A stretch of 64,000 bases of DNA, taken from assembly GCF_901709675.1 (NCBI RefSeq), contig NC_051097.1, positions 6,922,039 through 6,986,038 on the forward strand, in the 5' to 3' direction. Shown here one piece after another: positions 15,290 through 26,049 of the stretch (positions are counted from its first letter, which is position 1; the number at the start of each line of letters is the position of its first letter). The notes below the pieces were generated by a model, which saw only the letters and a program-made list of their open reading frames with translations, did no database searches and was not told the origin of the DNA. The stretch is from Syngnathus acus. Lineage: Eukaryota > Chordata > Actinopteri > Syngnathiformes > Syngnathidae. The translations under genes and the position numbers were made by a program.

Positions 15290-18200
15290 CACGCGCCCAT
15301 TAGCATTTTCTCAAGTCCTGCGAGTGTGTGTAAGAGGAGCCGTGAAGCGCTCACCACACACAGTGGGAAATATTTGGGATGGTTTCCCTCGGAATGTTTT
15401 GGCATGCCTATGGAATGTCCTCTCCCCCCCTCCCCCTTTTTAACCGTCTGTAACTCCCTTTTCTTGCTGTAGCTCCCCGTCATCTGCTGTGAGCAGGGGC
15501 AATGGGAAACCGCTAAAGTGCATCAATGTCACCTTGCAAGTGCAAAGATAATATTAATGCAGGGGATTAAAAGGCATTTCATTCTGGCTAAAATTTGTCC
15601 ACATTTTTTTTTTTACATTTCTTTCCCCAACACGTCATGTTTTCAGAAATGTTCATTCTTTTTTGTTTTTAAATTTGACTTATAAAAGCTTGCGCAATAC
15701 AAATTTTAACCTAAGACGTTTTTGAAAAGAAATTCCACCCGTTGCTGAACCTAAGACTTAAATCATAAATATGACTGAAACTGATACTGTATTGCATATA
15801 TTTTTGTTATATTATTATTATGAAAACCTGATGTGCTAAGGAAAAACAAGGACAAGTTCAGAATCAGCGCAAAGAAATTCATCCACACAAGTGTTGTCAG
15901 AAGGTCATTTATCTGCACTTACTGTTCGTTCTCAGGCTTATGCTTCTCATGCAGAGATTTATATGAGCCTTTCAAACAATACTGTGGTTTCGAGATTCTT
16001 TGCAATGCTGCACTGAGAGACATTGTTTAAAATTACAGTTGTGTGAGCATATTTGCGGTGGATTGGGGAAAAAGAGAATCACACAAATATGAATGAGGCT
16101 TGGCCAATTCACACGTGTGCTCATATACCCGCACAACACAAAGTATCTTCAAACATGTTGAAACTTTTCACATTCCTTATGGTTGTCAGCCCACGGCGTT
16201 TTGCAGATCAAAGCAAAGAGAAGTTGCCTCATTCTCATCTAAGCTCCTTTTGAGTGGCATCTCACTCATAACCTCTTTGTCATAACTAATGTGTGCTAGT
16301 TTAGCCTCTCTTAATTCTCATTTACTTTCACTGGTTCTCTTTTGCTTTTTCCCCTCCTTGTCATCACCTCTATTCTCTTTTCTCACCCCTCCCTGCTCTT
16401 TTCCTCTCGCTAGCCCCATCGTAGGTCTGACCCCTCCCTCGCGTGGTGTGGCGGTTCCTGTTGCTCTTGTTTTCACTTCCCCAGAAGTCTGGTGCGTGGG
16501 AACCAACGTCGCCGCTGCTGCAGCAGCACTGTCTATGACTGACTCAATTCCTGTCTGAGTGTGTGTGTGGATGCATGTATGCATGTGTGTGTGTATAGGT
16601 ACTGTGCGTGATAGTGCCAGGAAGTGTGAGTTAGGGATTTTTTTTAGTGTGCATGCATCTCACGCTATGTGTGATATGCGTTTGCTAGATTGTCTATCTC
16701 ACAGGCAATCTGTGCAATCACAGCATGACTATAAATGGCTAGCGAGGCACTGAACATCTGAACGGAAGTTTATGTGCATGCGTGCGTGTGGCAGGAAAGT
16801 ATATTAGTACACATGTGGCATATTTGTGGTAAGGATGGTGGATGAAGCTGAATAAGTGGAGTGTAATGAAGTGTCTAACACTGTGAACTCCACCCATAGA
16901 CCAAACCCTTTGCAAACATTTGAAAAAGATGAAATTTAAAGATAAAGGACAACACCACAATCTGATCTTTGTGGAAATTACATAAAGTGTAAACGTAACA
17001 AATTGACCGTCTATTGATAAGAATGTATTCAACTTGGTAATATTTCACTAACTTAAAGTAGGGACCCGATGTGGGTCAAAGATGATTATTTTTGCCTTTT
17101 ATTGGTCATTAAGCACTATTATGATTATTATAGTATATTCTAGTTATTTATGTACTGTTATTACAGTACAGCATATGTTAATTTTACGGCAATGCAGGAT
17201 CATTTTTATTGGTGGTCCAGGTTGGTCTACATGTTGGAAGCCTGACAAAACAGCGCCAAGTGGTGTATCCTGACACATATTTTTTGGGGGGGAGGGCAGG
17301 GGGTTAAGAACACCCAAGATTTGGACGCCCTCACAGTCAGCACAAACGTTTCTCAAAACAGCCACCCACAAAGATATTGTCAGGTCATATGGCATATATC
17401 AAGTCAAAAGACAGAACATCTTGAACATTCTTCCTACCTGGCAGCGGCTGAATACATCGCAAGGAGTAGGCCGGACGTTGAAGTGTTTGAGCACTCGGAC
17501 AGCTTGATCTTTGGCCTTTTCCGAGCAGTCGAGGGACAGACAGCGGCCTTCGCCCACCTGGGATCTCAACTGTAATGGTACAAACAAACCCTGATGAATC
17601 AAAATCAATTAAGCTTTTGCAAATATAACTTAGAATTGGTTTCTTACAGTCTGGTATGGTTGTCCGCATGTGAGTATAACACGGTGTTCGGCTTGTGCTA
17701 TCTGGACAAAAGAACACATGTTTTTTTTTTTTTTTAACAATCATGTTAACAAGGTATTTGGCTGTGGTTTTTATTGTGCATCTTAGATTAGAGATGGCTG
17801 ACTGTTGACTGTGGTGAGCTCAGATTAGCAATTGGCTCATGGATATAAAAATGATACGACACGTGCTGTATGCCTACGGCAATGCTAAGCTAGGAGGGGC
17901 AAAGGAGTCAGCGCATTCTGCATGTGGACAAGAAATCTCACAAAACAAGCTCAGGTGGAGGGAATTACAAACAGTTCCAAATACAAGTCGGTGTCAGTAC
18001 AAATGCTGCTTTTTTCAACACATGTACCTTTGCAGCCACTCTGTGGTCATCAGTATTCTCCAAAATGACCACATCGACTCCCAAACAGCGCAAGTACCTC
18101 CCGAGGCCTTGCAGCATGTTGTCACAAACCACCCGCAACTGCTGGGGGGCCAGAGGAGCAGGAGGGGAGTCTTCGGGGGGCTCCTTGCCACACAGGAGGC

Positions 18201-21200
18201 CTTTCTCAGTGTCAGAGCAAGGGGGACTGACCCATTGAGCCCCCTGACATTCCTAAATGGACAGAGACAATAATGCGATACTTAAGTGATCCCCACAGGG
18301 GGATTTTCTTTTCACTTGCAGAAGAGAGCTGGGAGGTCAAAGCACAGGGTGAGCTATACAACCACCACCCCCGGCGCTGCTAGAGTGTCTTGGTCAAACA
18401 CACATTGTTCCCACCCGCAGGTTTGATGCCCCAATCCAGATTCTTTACATGGGATCTTTCCATTTTGTGTCACTCACAAGCGCGAAGAAGTACCGCTAGT
18501 AAAAGTACAAGTACTGGTATATTGTATAATATCTCTGCCAAGGTTGGTTTCATCAGTGCTACTATGGTAACTTTGATTTTTTGTGTCCAAATTCCTTGGT
18601 ATTTTCACAATGGAAAGCTGGATTGAATATTAGTGTCAATTGAAATAAGGTAATCAAAAAAAAAAGAAAAGAAAAAGAAAGATGGGTCAAATTGAGAAAT
18701 TGTCCTTGAGGGGTAAAAAAAGAACTTGATATTTCGAACCCTAACCTCTTTGTTGCTGTTTTGATTCATCTTCTTGTTTTTTTTCTCCTTCTGCTTTGCA
18801 TGTTCATTCTTCTCTGGTTGCGTTACAGTGATGGAGCGCAAATCTCTTGGAAGCCCAAAGCTGGCAGGTTTAGCAGAGAGCACAGAATACACATCCAACA
18901 AACAGTAAGCATCCGTCACTGGAATGAAGTGAGAGAGGAGGTGACTTTAGTAGAGAGCAATTATTTAGGGAATACATTGCTTATCAGTCATAAGTGTAAA
19001 AATCGGGTGTTACTGAGTGACTCACCTGCATATCTGATTTGGCTGACGCGCAGCGGACGCTTAGTCCAGTTGGACATTTGCTCGGTCTTGTCGAGGGCCT
19101 TTCCCAGGACTTGTTGAACTAGAAGACTGAGGCCTTTCTCAGGAGAGTTCTCTCCCACCAGCACCTCCTTAGGGCCACGCTGTGCGCCGCTCACCTTGCC
19201 ACATTGGATCTAAAAAAAAAAAAAAAGCGTTACAATGCAATAACTTTAATTCAAATGTACTGTTGGAAATGATTAGAACGCCAGATATTACCTTTTGGTG
19301 TACGTTAAGAAGATCAAGCATTCCCTCTATCTTCAGTGGCTCCTGCACAAATTGAGGCCAAGTGGATTTGAGACACTTAAGATCTCCAGCCATGCCATAA
19401 CCTAAAGAAAACACATGGTTCTAAGTATGTCTGCGCAAATATGTCAAATAAAACCATATCCGTTGTCTAGTTTAGATGCTTACCCACTTTAAGGACATTT
19501 TGCTCAGAGAAGAAACTTCTCAGGAATAAAATGGTCTCGGGATGCTGCCACAATCCATTTGCACAGAGGTCCAATAGGAAAACGGTGTCAGAAGTAGCAA
19601 GCTGTATCAGGGCAACGTGCTGAGTTGAACCGCAGCCAAATGTGGGCCGCCACTCCATATCAACTCCTACCACACTGCCCTTCTGAAAAAAAGAAAAGGT
19701 CAATCATTTAATTAGTTATTCGATATTTTCAGTGGTTTTCCCATCTTTACCTTAAAGAGAGTCTCCCGACAATTTTGAAGGGCTTCCAGGGTGTCCACGT
19801 GCTTAACTTTCTCTTTGGCGAGAGGTACCTGGTAGAACTTTTGACAATGAGCTTCAGATGGCGTCCACTCCTCGCTGTGTGCGGAATCGCTTAGATGTCT
19901 GAGAAGATGTGACAGATGTGCATCCTTTTGAGTGTGTTTGGAAAAACACATATTGTCATTGCAGTTTGTGCCACAATGTTCACGAGTTAAAAAAACCATT
20001 CACTAACATGGTTTGTGCGGCTAAAAAAAAAAGATCCATTGTGCATACTCTAATATGAGCGTCTCACTACATTTCTCCATGTTGTGTAATTCATCTAAAA
20101 GAAAGTTGAATCGCTCGGGTTGTGAGAAAATGGGGATGTGGTCAACCAAACTACGAGAGTGAAACTATTCCTCTTTTTACAAAATTGGTTCCGTATGTGC
20201 ACATCACAATTTGCATAACAGTGAAACATCCCAAAACCGAATTTCCCATTGCGATTAATCATATTGTGAATTTATTTGTTCCAGACCCCATCGCATCTTA
20301 ACAGGCAACGTTTTCATTGTCATACAAATATGAGCATTGGTTTTAACAATATTTGTCACGTCACATGTATAAAAAGAAATCAACTATGGTTTGACAGAAG
20401 GGACACGTGACTACAGGCCATCAGCTCCAATTGTCATCATTTGTCTCACTTTAAGGCCGTTGACTTTGACTTTACAAACATTTTGGCTGACTCACTGTAG
20501 CTCGGGTGATAAACTCTGCTGGGTGTTCCAAATCACAAAAGGGAGTCTATGCCTGGGAAGGCTATATCTCAGCGACCACTGAGCGGCTTTTTCACGTCCA
20601 CAGCACCGCAGCAGCCTCACCACCAACATGATCTGGAGCTCGAGGTCATCTGCCACGACGGTCTGGATGTTTATGACGCACACAAAAAAAGGCTGTTGTG
20701 GAAGGAATACAAATTCTTTTCATGCATGATCATAAACTAAAAGATGGCACCTACTTGCACATGGTCACTCCAATTCTCCTCTGTCATGCTGTTCTACAAA
20801 GAGAAGAGTGGACCAAGCAGGTTTTGATTTGCAGGGGAAAAAAACGTTTTATCCCATAAAGAAATACACAGCCAAAATAAATTTGGCATTTCATTGACCA
20901 ATTGAAATTTAAATTATTTTCTAAAAAAAATAAATCTCACTTACATCTACAAATCTCTTGAACATGAGGTACTGAAGTGTATCATGTCTCCTCTTGTGCA
21001 GGGCATTAGGACACAGCCCTGCGTCAACGAGAATATCATCCGATGAATACCGAACAGTGATTCACACGAGCACAGACACTCACCTTGATCGATATTGAAT
21101 TTCTCCGCAAGTCGAAAGACATGTTTTGCCAGCAATTTGGGCTTGATTTGAGGATGGCTTTGTTTGGACGTGGCGAGGTGAGGAAACTGCCTATGGAAAC

Positions 21201-22992
21201 ACACAAATGGTGAACTTTTGTGCACATTTTGTCTTTTTTGCACTTGTAATGTGCACCATACTTGCTGATCATGTCTTTCACGGAGAAGTTGGGGTGGCAC
21301 CAAGAGTCAAGCAGTGAGACCAGTTGCTTTTCAAGATGTACGTGTCCTGTAACAAAGCTCTCTGCTAATGACAGCTTGTCCTTGAGGATGAGTGGCATGC
21401 ACACCTGCAGGGGACATTTGGACAACACTCTGAGGTTTGAGAATATAAACAAACCACAACAAAAAATATTTTTCCAAAGTTGACAGGGGCTGATTTCAAC
21501 ACAACAAAAAAGTGGACTGTGTCAAGTGTGCAATAAGTGAAGTACTTTGTCAGAAGTGTGTTACAGAAATGCAGTTCTAACAATCTTTTTAAGGCCACCT
21601 TGATAAAATATAAAAATGAGCAACTGACCTCCTCCAAATTTAGCTCATTCTGCAAGTTCAGCTTTTTACCGAGCACTGCTGCCTGTAACAAAACAGTTGG
21701 TGTTAATTTGGTGTATTGTGGAACAATTGTTTTTAAATGTTAACAAGCAACACTCGCCTCTTTGTAGCAATTGCGGTCCAGTAACTTTCTGACATGCAGT
21801 CGCAAGGTAGCTGGATCCAAAGTGGTAAGCTGGTAGATATTTATGAGACTGTCAACATGGCTGCTTTGGGAGTCGGTGAGAAGGAGAAGAGCCCGATGCT
21901 GGAGGGCTGTTGCGTGTTGCTTTGGAAGTGAAGTCAGTGTAACCTGAAGCACAAAAATATCAAAGAAACATTAAGGGAGGTTAAATGTTAAATTCATGCT
22001 GTAAGGCAAATTGTCAATAGTAGAAATAGGCTCACTACTTTAATGAGGAAAAAGAATAATCTAGAGAAAGGTAGCCTTCATAATATGATTAAAATGTATT
22101 GTGCTAAAAAAAAAAATTCAGAGGAGCATTGCAATTAGAATCTCACCGACCTGAGGATGTTCCTTTAGCCAGCTCTGGAATTCCTTGAAGATCTGGGCCC
22201 CCTTCTGTTTAGACACAGAGCACTCTAGGAGTGTTAGGAAGGCCTCCAGGGGATCGTCCAGCTTTGAAAAGTCTTCCTGGGCTGCCAAATGGAGCTGTAG
22301 GAGGAAAACACCGACGGAAAGAAGGGGGAGATGAGAAGTCAGATACAAGGGATAATTAAAAGTAAAGTAAAACATTGTCTGAACACTAAATAGGTTTTAT
22401 GATGGATTATTTACATCAAATTTGCATTACTGTAAAAAAAAAAAAAAGTGTTCAGCTTGCACTTCCACTTTACTTTCAAGCATTTCACCATAATGAGACT
22501 TCCACTTAAATGGTTCAGGAACACACACACACACATACACACGCCAGGGGACATACATATATGGGGTGCCTACTTAGGAATGCAAACTTTGGCTTTAGAA
22601 ACTTCCTTTAGGAGAAAATAATATCTGTGTGAGAATGTCTGGCGCTGCCTCCTAATTTGCCCAACAGATGTCATTCACTCAATATCCTCCTCACACAGAT
22701 CTCAAGTTCATTCAGGGCAAATTCCTTCCTTCCTACTGACAGCCACTCTGGTTTCCTCATTAACGCACAAACACACACTGGTGAGCTTCATTTAGGGTCA
22801 AGTTCTTCATCACTCTATTGAGTGTTTCTTCCTTTTCAACCGCTCCGTGTAGAGAACAAAATAACCCTCCATATTTTCACCCTTATTAATATTCCACATA
22901 TGGAGCTAATATAGGGCGAACTCTCACCGTCTGCACATCGTCGCTACACCCTGGTTCCAAGGGGTGCTGTCTCAGCAAGGCCGGGTCAAGAC
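3656..22992 (-). CDS. exd3: EXD3, Mut-7/Nibbler-like 3'-5' exonuclease
   Basis: This is a DEDDy-family 3'-5' exoribonuclease with a C-terminal Mut7-C (PIN-like) domain and zinc ribbon. The worm (MUT-7) and fly (Nibbler) relatives trim small-RNA 3' ends; the vertebrate role is less clear. Minus-strand coding exons, C- to N-terminal: 3656-3984, 4073-4139, 17438-17569, 17648-17701, 18028-18252, 18746-18918, 19026-19209, 19292-19401, 19484-19682, 19751-19898, 20496-20662, 20755-20793, 20945-21018, 21084-21190, 21262-21404, 21629-21682, 21758-21943, 22151-22294, 22928-22992. All phases join and give about 866 residues, close to the roughly 876 of human EXD3. Exonuclease motifs visible: VGVDMEW, GYGMAGDL and YAVTDAYCLLD. 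The Mut7-C domain begins at VVCDNMLQGL, and CQAC and CTRC form the zinc ribbon. The first exon or exons, upstream of 22,992 and expected to end in phase 1, were not resolved. One intron appears to use a GC donor (21,757). Confidence 0.93.
4459..4500. repeat. Interrupted (CA)n microsatellite
   Basis: Two CA runs separated by a short CTCCTACTCT interruption, inside the large EXD3 intron. Confidence 0.9.
8079..8110. repeat. (CA)n followed by poly(A)
   Basis: About nine CA units followed directly by a run of A residues. Confidence 0.85.
10430..10515 (+). repeat. Fragment of dispersed fish repeat (same family as 29 kb)
   Basis: The stretch around AAACCTTGAGAAG, followed by CACAGATGGAGGGATCCCCC and then a run close to AGGATNACAGG, closely parallels 29,205-29,260 in this window. 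It is an isolated, diverged piece of the longer copy nested in the 28.5-30.0 kb element. Confidence 0.75.
14134..14157. repeat. Poly(T) tract
   Basis: About 24 consecutive T residues in the EXD3 intron. It could be a retroelement tail in minus orientation, but no body is recognisable. Confidence 0.8.
15252..15285. repeat. (GT)n microsatellite
   Basis: About 17 GT units, the longest microsatellite in the window. Confidence 0.95.
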
Positions 22993-25900
22993 CTGTGGGG
23001 ATAACACACGTGAGGTGGGGTTTCACTTTGACCCTTGACCTCCTTCAACCTGTCAAGGAGCGAAAACAAATGGAGCTATAGCTGATATTTGATAAATGAT
23101 TTGGAAGTCAAGCAGCATTGTAGAAAAAAATACCATTACAAATTAGTTTAGGCCAACATCCAGCTTGGAAAGTCATTTTGGATCAAAGTAGACACAGCAA
23201 AGAAGCTGTTATTCTTTATTATTATTTCTTTAACAGGCAAACCAGAGCCACCATAACATTGGAATAACAGCTGAGGTAGTTGGGCAGGAAAGGAACCTGA
23301 CATCAGCTTTGCGTTCCAAACACATGTGCAGCTTGAAAGGACACTTTTTGGCAGGACACAGACAAAAATACAAAGAAGGGAAGATTTGTCGACGCAATTA
23401 CATAGCGAATGATTTTTGTCTTTTCACTACTATACCTGCTGCCCCTCTAGCTCCCTTCCTCCTTCCCAGGGCTCGTTTTCCTGTCCTCCGCACCCTCCCC
23501 GCGGCAGCCTCTCTCGATTTTGTCTCGGATTTCCCCAGGAAAGGGCTATGCGCTAGTCATGGTGTAAAAAATAAAAGCCTTCCTGATGAACAGCCTGGGA
23601 ACGTAGACCCTAGAAGACCTCTCCCTCCTCTCAATTCATTGTATGTGCCTGCCTTGCGCATTAAACATTTATATTTTGTAAAATTAACTGATGGACTATG
23701 ATGAGAGGCTGGAGGCTCGCTATTCACAACATATTGACCCCATCAATGCACTTTGGTCGATTTTGGTGCCTTAATCATATGAAGTAATGATTAAAAAAAA
23801 TATTTTTCAAGCATTTGCAAGTTAAATGTTTAACGGGCTTTTTTGTATTGGGCCTGAAAAGCAACCTTATTGTTTTCTGCATAATATAGCACATTTCTGA
23901 GGGCCTAAACATAAATGACAACTCAAATTGCACACATATGGGGACTGGTGATTGTTTTTTTCTTCATATTTGAAAGCTGTCATACACGAGTACAAAATAA
24001 TTAGTTTGTAGCGCCCCCTACAGAGATTTAACGGAACTATATCTTGGAAAGTTTGACCTATGACTACAAACATTGGGAGAAATGTGTGTTTTGGTCATAA
24101 AAAATTGTCTCAGAAATGGAAAACACTCAATACTTTCTAGTACGAATGCTTTTGACCAAAATGACTCACAAATAATAAAAGCCACACTTCCAACTCTATG
24201 AATAAATCTCTATGAAATTCAGTGCACGAGCTACTCTGCCTGCCTGTTGCCAGGGAGCTGCCAAAATAAAGGCAGCACAAAGATCAAGTGTGTAAATGGG
24301 GTGTTTGGTGTCACTTCAGCCACCAGAACAGCTTTAGTGTGACTTGGCAGAGAGCTTCCGCGAGTGGTTGAGCCCCACTGGAAAGATGCCATGGCATTCC
24401 TTCAACAAGCACTTTTGTATTGTACTGGATAAACCTTTCAACAGGTGCCATTGTAAAGCATCGAGGAGAAGATTAAGAGCACTTGCTGAATCTGAACCTT
24501 TATAAAGCAATGTTTGCATATGAATTACTCTAGTTTGGAGCCCCAAGAGCATGATTTTTGTATAAATAATTAACATACATTGTGCTCCAGGCTCCACAAT
24601 GACAATTCTTTAACATGGAGTCTGATAAATTCAGTTTACACAAAAAGTAACATTCTTATTGTCAAAACAACCCTTTCAGTCCTAAATATAAAACAAATGT
24701 AAACCAGCAACAACAGTGTTGTGCGCCAATTATAACCTCAAAACATCCAACATATGTAAATAGTGATACAAACCCTTTGAATCCAGAGATAAATTGTTCA
24801 TTTCTGTCCACCAGCTGGAAGGTTTCTGTCAATCTGAAAAGAAGATAATAGAAAATATACTCATGAGACAACAGTCATATGACAGGTGCTCACATTTACA
24901 GAGGATGAGGCTCAGACTCACAAACCTGCAATTAACACATCATCAATAATCGTCATGCGAGTATTCAGAAATGTTTCACAACATGAGGCATCCGTATATG
25001 TCTATGGGCTGGCCCACCACAATTTAAAACGTATCCTCTATTGCCATCTACTGTTTAAGGCAGCTACGGAACCCACTTCTACGAAAATATTGGGAAAAAA
25101 ATATCACACTAAACATAAACTCCAATGACAGTCGTAACACATTAATTAAGTGTTACCTCAACTATTAGTGGTATTACGTCATGACAGATTTTAGCTAGGT
25201 CATCTAGTGCTAATTCGGGATAACACTCTTGGACACTGGAACTCTTGAATTCATCCGTCGAGTACAACTAATACGTATCTGTTTGATCGAAACGCAAAGT
25301 GTTGAAACGAAATGAACGTGAAACTTACCACATGTGTAATTTGTTCGCTGCTCGACTGAACTAAATTTACCTTTTTGCTAGCATTTACATTTTTTTTTTC
25401 CTCAATGTAGGTTTAAGGTAACTCGCCATTTTAAAAATTGTGCCACTTTTATCATAATGTCTTGTAAAGTGTATATAACAAATATACAACAAATGGTCGC
25501 CCAAAAATAGATATATCACATAAAATATTAAAGAAACGTTGACGTATTATTCTGCGTATTTCTCCTGCAAGCTAACACTATGGTTAAAACTTGTACTTCC
25601 TCATTTAGTCACGGGACGTTCACCACCCCCGGTGATTGGGTGACGCGAGAAAGCTTAAAAATAGTTGATTGGCCAGAAAAATGTTTATTTCCTATTTCCG
25701 AGGTAATTTATAAATGATTGTTTAACCTTCCCTGACAAATTACAAAACACGACTTCGTATATATTTTTAATTGGATTAAAAAAAAAAAAATCTAACAAAA
25801 GTTTCTTGTACCAGGTGGTTGTTACGTCGTCAAGAGACAGATGCAGTACCCCGTAGTAGCAGTGCCATTGAGTTTAGATTGTTGTCCCTGACGTTGTTGT

Positions 25901-26049
25901 GTACTGCAGCAGCTGCTTTATCCTATTTTCACAGAGAAACACGTCGTGGGGATGTAGTGCGTCACATTGCAGATTACATAAAACTCCTCCCTCGTTGATA
26001 GATAATAAATATCACAACGGCACACTAGCTAGTTGCTAGTTGAGCAGCG
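22993..26049. promoter_or_regulatory. EXD3 5' region and divergent promoter with CDC37L1
   Basis: EXD3 (leftward) and CDC37L1 (rightward) are head to head here. The missing EXD3 first exon or exons must lie in this interval. Weak candidates are minus-strand pieces near 24,790-24,836 and 25,157-25,250, but neither joins in phase to the exon at 22,928-22,992. Inverted CCAAT boxes (ATTGG) at about 25,634 and 25,665 and a CRE-like TGACG run beside the first mark a likely promoter 0.4 kb before the CDC37L1 start. A CTCF-like core lies at 24,010-24,022. Confidence 0.5.

Larger units (their letters stand above)
4140..17437 (-). other. 13.3-kb EXD3 intron, no proven gene inside
   Basis: This intron lies between the exon ending SRCQ and the exon starting ACNSDQY. 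It contains CA/GT tracts, homopolymers, a fragment of the dispersed repeat also found at 29 kb, and three CGTGGGAA octamers. The only coding-like stretch I noticed is on the minus strand near 11.1-11.3 kb and I could not identify it. All other introns of this gene are far shorter, so the size is conspicuous. Confidence 0.8.

Noticed and set aside
14947-15483. 178-codon minus-strand open frame
   Set aside because: It contains a His-Thr run produced by the CA/GT microsatellite and shows no conserved motif.
24786-24840. Minus-strand exon candidate (LTETFQLVDRNEQFISGF) as EXD3 exon 1
   Set aside because: It has an acceptor-like start and some resemblance, but no available donor joins it in phase to the exon at 22,928-22,992. 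It is left as a candidate only.
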